Shown here piece after piece: positions 52,918-57,310 of a stretch of 57,310 bases of DNA. The DNA comes from Anaeroplasma sp902783745 (GTDB lineage Bacteria > Bacillota_I > Bacilli_A > Acholeplasmatales > Anaeroplasmataceae). The notes under the pieces are model-generated. The model had not been told where the DNA came from. It saw only the letters and a program-made list of their open reading frames with translations, and made no database searches. The translations under genes were made by a program, and so were the position numbers. Location of the stretch: positions 1-57,310 of the forward strand of contig CAMOKL010000006.1 of the NCBI GenBank assembly GCA_946617655.1, in the 5' to 3' direction. Every line of letters starts with the position of its first letter. Position 1 is the stretch's first letter.

Positions 52918-53955
52918 TTACTTAACCTCCTTGAATTGAGATAAGAATCTTACATCATTTAAATAGAAGTTTCTAATATCATCAATCTTATACTTAAGCA
53001 TTGTTATTCTTTCAACACCAATACCAAAAGCGAATCCTTGGATCTTTTCTGGGTCATAGCCTGACATTCTTAATACATTATTATTAACCATACCAGCACC
53101 TAAAACCTCAATCCAACCAGAACCCTTACATGTAGGGCAGCCCTTTCCTCCACAAATACCACAAGAAACATCTACTTCAACAGATGGTTCTGTGAATGGG
53201 AAGAATGATGGACGTAGACGGATATTTCTATCCTTATCAAACATACATCTTACCATTTCAAGTAATGCACCCTTAAGGTCAGCAAGTGTAATATTTTCAC
53301 CTAAAACTAAACCTTCAAATTGCATAAATTGATGTGAATGTGTTGCATCATCTTGGTCACGTCTATAAACCTTACCAGGACATACAATCTTAAAAGGCTT
53401 ACCCTTTTCTTCAATCATAGTTCTTACCTGAACTGGAGAAGTTTGGCTTCTTAATAATAATTCAGGATTAATATAGAATGTATCCTGCATATCTCTTGCT
53501 GGATGTCCCTTAGGTAAGTTAAGCTTTTCAAAACAGTTTTCATCTGTTTCAATTTCAGGTCCTTCAGCAATTGTATAACCCATAGAAATATATAAATCCT
53601 CTAAATCCATAATAGTTTGGTATAAAGGATGAATTGAACCTTCTTGTAACTTTAAGCCAGGAAGTGTAACATCAATCTTTTCCTTCTTAAGCTTAGCTTG
53701 AAGTTGCTTTTCTTCAATTTGCTTTCTCTTTTCTTCAAACTTCTTTTCCATATAGACCTTAGCTTCATTGATTCTCATACCTAAAGTCTTCTTTCCTTCA
53801 GGTGTCTGATTCTTCATATCAGCCATTGCTTCTGTTAAAGGTCCTTTTTTACCTAAATATTTTGCTTTCTTTTCCTGAAGCTTATTTAGATCATCTACTG
53901 AATCTAAATCTCCATCAAGCTCTCTTGCGATTGCATCAATTAAATTCTCAATCAT
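52918..53955 (-). CDS. pheS: Phenylalanyl-tRNA synthetase alpha subunit
   Basis: A 345-residue catalytic subunit that attaches Phe to tRNA-Phe. An N-terminal coiled coil (about 1-90) is followed by the class II core: motif 2 FKIVCPGKVYRRDQDDATHSHQ (with gaps in family), FEGLVLGENI, and motif 3 GFAFGIGVERITMLKY. A small CGICGGKGCPTC cluster near residue 270 resembles a zinc-binding insertion seen in some Bacillota PheS. AAGGAGG precedes ATG, and a Phe T-box leads the operon. Confidence 0.97.
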   Translation of the reverse strand: MIENLIDAIARELDGDLDSVDDLNKLQEKKAKYLGKKGPLTEAMADMKNQTPEGKKTLGMRINEAKVYMEKKFEEKRKQIEEKQLQAKLKKEKIDVTLPGLKLQEGSIHPLYQTIMDLEDLYISMGYTIAEGPEIETDENCFEKLNLPKGHPARDMQDTFYINPELLLRSQTSPVQVRTMIEEKGKPFKIVCPGKVYRRDQDDATHSHQFMQFEGLVLGENITLADLKGALLEMVRCMFDKDRNIRLRPSFFPFTEPSVEVDVSCGICGGKGCPTCKGSGWIEVLGAGMVNNNVLRMSGYDPEKIQGFAFGIGVERITMLKYKIDDIRNFYLNDVRFLSQFKEVK

Positions 53956-53980
53956 ATTAATCCTCCTTATATAAATAAAA

Positions 53981-54190
53981 AAATCCTTAGAAAGTAAAAC
54001 TCTCTAAGGACGATTATTCGCGGTACCACCTTAGTTCCATAAATAAAAAATTTATGACACTCAATTACCCTTAACGCGGGATACGTAGATTATTAGTCTC
54101 ACTAGAATGGTGAACTCATATATTCTCATTAGAAGCTTACACCAACCGCTTCCTCTCTTAAATGATTGTATACCATGTCCATTCGTATGC
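53981..54190 (-). promoter_or_regulatory. T-box riboswitch, specifier TTC (Phe), before pheST
   Basis: The minus-strand leader has a stem I with AGAGAGGAAGC and GGTGTAAGC, a specifier region GAGTTCACC with TTC at 54112-54114, and the T-box AAGGTGGTACCGCG (54032-54019), which pairs with uncharged tRNA-Phe. A terminator TCCTTAGA/TCTAAGGA-type stem (53984-54010) with a T run ends it. Low Phe-tRNA charging should allow read-through into pheST. Confidence 0.95.
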
Positions 54191-54208
54191 TTTAATATAA
54201 CGTTTATT

Positions 54209-54237
54209 ATTATAAACTAATATTATTTTTAAATCAA
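54209..54237 (-). promoter_or_regulatory. Promoter of the pheST T-box transcript
   Basis: Minus strand TTGATT, 17 bases, TATAAT, placing the start near 54202, shortly before stem I. Confidence 0.7.
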
Positions 54238-54256
54238 TAATATTTTTCCATATAAA

Positions 54257-54276
54257 ATGGGCATCTATATGCCCAT
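54257..54276 (-). terminator. Terminator of the pullulanase-yhaM transcript
   Basis: ATGGGCAT / ATGCCCAT with a four-base loop. On the minus strand it is followed by TTTATAT, a short T run. Confidence 0.75.
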
Positions 54277-54283
54277 TATTATA

Positions 54284-55165
54284 TTAAAAATTATATATTT
54301 TACTCTTTTCTAATACTGCAATTGTATCAGTCCATTCACCAATTGGAGTTTGTTCTAATCTTTCACCAAGTAAACGGAATTTAGAATCAATTGTATCTAT
54401 AAACCATAAAGCCATTGCTTCTGCAGTTTGAGGCTTTCTACAAGAACCATATTGAGGTATACCATGATGAGATACAACCATATGCTCTAAAATTAATACT
54501 TCTTCTTTATCTTGGTATCCTAATTCTTTTGCAACCTCATTAATCTCCATAGCTCCAATAACTAAGTGACCTAGTAACTGTCCTTCTAATGTATATGTAA
54601 TATCTCCATTACCAGAAAGCTCCTTAGTTTTACCTATATCATGTAATATTACACCTGCATATAAATAATCACTCTTAAGATATGGATAGTTAGCCTTTAA
54701 AGATTCTGCAAGTTTTAACATACCAATAGTATGATAAGCAAGTCCTCCAACATACGCATGATGCATCTTAGATGCTGCAGGATATGTCAAGAAATCCACA
54801 TAATATCTATTCATTAATGTGTTAGTAATATCATAAATAACCTTATTTTCAATCTTAGATAAATAATTCTTTAATTCTTTAATCTCTTCTTCTAATGATA
54901 AAGGAGATTTTTTATAAAAATCACGTAAATATTTATCCTTATTTTCAAGAGTAAAGTTATCAATAGATATATATGAAATAACACTATAAGATACTCTTTC
55001 TCCTTCTTTTTTATTAAGAATAAACTTATATATATTACCTATCTTAATATCGCCTAAATCATTTATTTTAACATTTGTTAAATTACCAGAATTATCCTTT
55101 ACTACAATATTAAAGAATTCATTTGATTTAGATACAGCACTAACTTCTCCTACTAATTCCATCAT
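54284..55165 (-). CDS. yhaM: YhaM-type 3'-5' exoribonuclease (OB + HD domain)
   Basis: A 293-residue protein with an N-terminal OB-fold (about 1-70) and an HD-domain (about 130-260), the layout of YhaM/Cbf1, which degrades RNA and DNA 3' ends. Metal ligands appear in HHAYVGGLAYHT, LHDIGKT (His175, Asp176), and HMVVSHHG. Length is slightly below B. subtilis YhaM (314). Its start overlaps the pullulanase stop (TAATG), an unusual pairing that probably reflects only co-transcription. Confidence 0.88.
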   Translation of the reverse strand: MMELVGEVSAVSKSNEFFNIVVKDNSGNLTNVKINDLGDIKIGNIYKFILNKKEGERVSYSVISYISIDNFTLENKDKYLRDFYKKSPLSLEEEIKELKNYLSKIENKVIYDITNTLMNRYYVDFLTYPAASKMHHAYVGGLAYHTIGMLKLAESLKANYPYLKSDYLYAGVILHDIGKTKELSGNGDITYTLEGQLLGHLVIGAMEINEVAKELGYQDKEEVLILEHMVVSHHGIPQYGSCRKPQTAEAMALWFIDTIDSKFRLLGERLEQTPIGEWTDTIAVLEKSKIYNF

Positions 55166-57228
55166 TAATTCTCTCTTTCTTTTAAAAATAGATATACTCC
55201 TTTATCCTCTAAAACGATACTATCTACTTTCTTATTAACTTCTTTTTTACCATCGAATATCATTATAGCATTTAGATAATCAATAGGCAAACTTTGGAAA
55301 TCGTTTTTTATTATTGCGATTATCTCATAACCATCACCCTGATATAATAAAGAAATCATTTGATTATTTGTTAATCCTTCTAATAAATGAATTCTTTCTC
55401 TTATATCTATTGGATTCTTTAATCTAAATACATCATATTTTTTTCTAATTCTAACTAAATCAATTAATCCAGCTATATCACCTTTATGATTAGAAAAATT
55501 TTCAAATTTCATAGAATTAATATAATCAGAAGAATTATATGAATTCTCAACACCCATCTTACTATGGTATACTTCCATACCGGCATGTATAAAAGGTACA
55601 CCTTGTGAAATCATTATAATTTGCATTCCTAATCTTAATGACGCTAACGCATCATTATCATCTCTTTTTAATACAAATTTAGAATAATCATATAAAGTAT
55701 AATTATCATGACATTCTAAATAATTTATTGTACGAGATGGATCATTAAACTTAAAATAATCAAGACAAGAGCCTAATAATAGATGTAAAACATCATATAG
55801 ATTTAATGAATCATTAAATATAAATCCACCAGTTCTTGAGAATTGACTTCCTCTAAATACATCTCTAAATCTATCATTAAAAAATGCATACCCATCCATC
55901 TTGTGGTAATTATACATAATTCCAAGATCACTTGATGGATATGTTGTTGGCATATTCCAGCCTTCACCATATAACATACACTTTGGATCTATTTGTCTTG
56001 CTAAAGCTTTGATTTCATTTAATGTTTTTATATCTATTAATCCCATTAAATCGAATCTAAATCCAGATACATCAAACATTTCCATCCAATATTTAATTAC
56101 ATCTAAGAAATATTTTCTTACCATTAATCTTTCTGTTGCTAAAGTATTTCCACAACCAGTTGCATTATTATAGCTTCCATCAGGATTAATTCTATATGCA
56201 TAACCAGGAACTAATATGTCAAAAGGGAATGTTTTAGGGTCATATACATGGTTAAATACAACATCCGTAATAACTCTTATTCCTTCCTTATGGAAGTTAT
56301 CAATCATTTCTCTTAATTCATTTATTCTTGAATATGCATCATCAGGATTTTTACTATACCATCCACTAGGTACCATATATTGTACTGGATTATATCCCCA
56401 GTTATATTTAACATTTTTCTTTAAATCATCGACACCATAAAAATCTATTAATGGTAAAAGCTGTACATGTGTTATACCTAAATAGCTCATGTATTTTACA
56501 GGTGGTATCTTAAGTGAATCATCTACCATTGTTAAATAATTACCAGGTTTTTTTGGTGCATTAATAGTGAAGTCTCTTATTGATGCTTCATATATAACTG
56601 CATCAGTATATTCACCAGAAAATTCTGGTTTATTATATTTCATTTTATAGCATTTATTCTTATCAATTACATAATTATATCTTGAATTTGCACAAGAAGC
56701 TATTCCATTAGGATCTAATGAATATATAAATTTATCAAAAGTTCTTACTAAATAATTATATCTAATACCATCTAAATCCTTATATATTCTTACTTCCCAA
56801 ACTCCTCTATCAACATATTCAAGCATATATTCTTCTTCTTTTTTACCATCGTTTAGGCATAAGAATATTTCTTTTGCGACAGGAGACCAAATTCTAAATA
56901 TAGTAAATTCTTTACAGTATTTATATCCTAACCAACCGTCATAATAAAATTCAGCATCAAATCTTTCTTCTCTTATTATAGAACCACTCATAAGCATTAC
57001 TGAATTATCATCTTCATCAGTAATATAATAATCTTTATTTAAAAAGAAGCCTTCGTTTTTGCATATATATTTATATCTTAGACCATCATCATATGAATTA
57101 ATGATTTCAAGTTCTTTTTGGTCTTCTTCACCACTTATAAAAAATCTTTTATTTTCATTATAAATACTCTTATCAATAAGAATAGTTATATATTCATATG
57201 AATCAATATATGCATTTATCATATTCAT
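55165..57228 (-). CDS. Type I pullulanase (glycogen/alpha-glucan debranching), cytoplasmic
   Basis: A 687-residue GH13 enzyme that cleaves alpha-1,6 branches of pullulan or glycogen-derived dextrins. It has an N-terminal region, a CBM48-like domain (about 100-180, FRIWSPVAKEIFLCL), and a catalytic barrel with the pullulanase signature YNWGYNP (275-281), VFNHVY, FRFDLMG (nucleophile Asp393), YGEGW (acid/base Glu422) and ECHDN (Asp508). There is no signal peptide, so it acts on internal glucans, like B. subtilis AmyX. GAGAGG precedes ATG. A palindrome lies 46 bases upstream. Confidence 0.93.
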   Translation of the reverse strand: MNMINAYIDSYEYITILIDKSIYNENKRFFISGEEDQKELEIINSYDDGLRYKYICKNEGFFLNKDYYITDEDDNSVMLMSGSIIREERFDAEFYYDGWLGYKYCKEFTIFRIWSPVAKEIFLCLNDGKKEEEYMLEYVDRGVWEVRIYKDLDGIRYNYLVRTFDKFIYSLDPNGIASCANSRYNYVIDKNKCYKMKYNKPEFSGEYTDAVIYEASIRDFTINAPKKPGNYLTMVDDSLKIPPVKYMSYLGITHVQLLPLIDFYGVDDLKKNVKYNWGYNPVQYMVPSGWYSKNPDDAYSRINELREMIDNFHKEGIRVITDVVFNHVYDPKTFPFDILVPGYAYRINPDGSYNNATGCGNTLATERLMVRKYFLDVIKYWMEMFDVSGFRFDLMGLIDIKTLNEIKALARQIDPKCMLYGEGWNMPTTYPSSDLGIMYNYHKMDGYAFFNDRFRDVFRGSQFSRTGGFIFNDSLNLYDVLHLLLGSCLDYFKFNDPSRTINYLECHDNYTLYDYSKFVLKRDDNDALASLRLGMQIIMISQGVPFIHAGMEVYHSKMGVENSYNSSDYINSMKFENFSNHKGDIAGLIDLVRIRKKYDVFRLKNPIDIRERIHLLEGLTNNQMISLLYQGDGYEIIAIIKNDFQSLPIDYLNAIMIFDGKKEVNKKVDSIVLEDKGVYLFLKEREN

Positions 57229-57273
57229 ATTATTGAACCTCTCATGATTAAAATTATAAGATTCTAACTTCTA

Positions 57274-57300
57274 ATATCGTTATAGAGACTATAACGGTAT
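57274..57300. promoter_or_regulatory. Palindrome upstream of the pullulanase gene
   Basis: CGTTATAG / CTATAACG (57278-57285, 57289-57296) around AGA, extendable by four more pairs with one G-T. It stands just upstream of a minus-strand TATAAT near 57255. It could be an operator or a hairpin from the neighbouring gene. No T run is present on either side. Confidence 0.4.
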
Positions 57301-57310
57301 AGATATAATG

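Noticed and set aside
1..57310. CRISPR array, rRNA operon, prophage or toxin-antitoxin module
   Set aside because: No regularly spaced repeats, no rRNA segments, no phage structural genes and no typical small toxin-antitoxin pair were seen on reading through the window.
1..57310. Mycoplasma-type genetic code (TGA as Trp)
   Set aside because: Genes end at TGA in several ATGA overlaps, and conserved Trp positions use TGG.

Overview
The window is a low-GC (A+T-rich) bacterial chromosome segment that uses the standard code: TGA is a stop, for example in several ATGA overlaps, and Trp is TGG. The gene set and order point to Bacillota, class Bacilli or a nearby gut lineage (Erysipelotrichales or Mollicutes-like, but without the mycoplasma code). 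The evidence is a T-box-controlled pheST, dnaD next to nth, a YhaM-type nuclease, an L10 leader, and the block rlmN-rsgA-rpe-(rpmB)-fakA-recG-plsX-rnc known from Bacillus. Most genes lie on the minus strand, so the region is read from right to left. Species assignment is not possible from this sequence alone.

Layout from left to right. 0-8 kb: the 5' part of a BMP-family lipoprotein gene, then a tightly overlapping minus-strand operon (DAK2/FakA-type kinase, Sfp-type phosphopantetheinyl transferase, AMP-forming ligase fused to a carrier domain, tandem-PlsC acyltransferase, LRAT-like protein), with a DegV/FakB-like gene divergent from it. 8-13.6 kb: a membrane-anchored alpha/beta hydrolase and a YfhO - polyprenyl-phosphate glycosyltransferase - GtrA glycosylation operon. 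13.7-26 kb: ybxB, rplL, rplJ, rplA, rplK, a Sel1-repeat gene, rpoC and rpoB, with rpoBC placed upstream of the ribosomal genes. 26-34 kb: a DMT exporter, a two-component system flanked by twin small membrane proteins with two SDR-type genes, a Nudix hydrolase, an RpiB-like isomerase and fba. 34-40 kb: dnaE, a surface protein with Ig-like repeats and an HTH/TPR-like regulator. 40.05-40.43 kb: a gene-poor element built from inverted and repeated GGGGGAT motifs, probably a non-autonomous or decayed insertion sequence. 40.4-57.3 kb: nth, dnaD, rnc, plsX, recG, a second fakA, an unidentified structured transcript, rpmB, rpe, rsgA, rlmN, pheT, pheS with a T-box, yhaM and a type I pullulanase.

The most interesting part is the acyl-lipid operon at 1.1-7.9 kb. 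It looks like a self-contained system to activate an acyl acid (kinase plus DegV binder, and ligase plus its own carrier plus the enzyme that primes the carrier) and transfer it to an acceptor (two PlsC domains, one LRAT-like thiol protein). Its FakA copy keeps the Cys/His-x-His residues of the middle domain. The copy at the conserved yloV locus (45.5-47.1 kb) has lost them. plsX is followed directly by rnc, without fabD, fabG or acpP between them, which fits (but does not prove) dependence on external fatty acids.

Regulation can be read at many points: several TTGACA/TATAAT-like promoters with 17-base spacers, intrinsic terminators after most operons, an L10 leader with mutually exclusive pairings, a repeated leader motif before rplK and rplA, and a Phe T-box.
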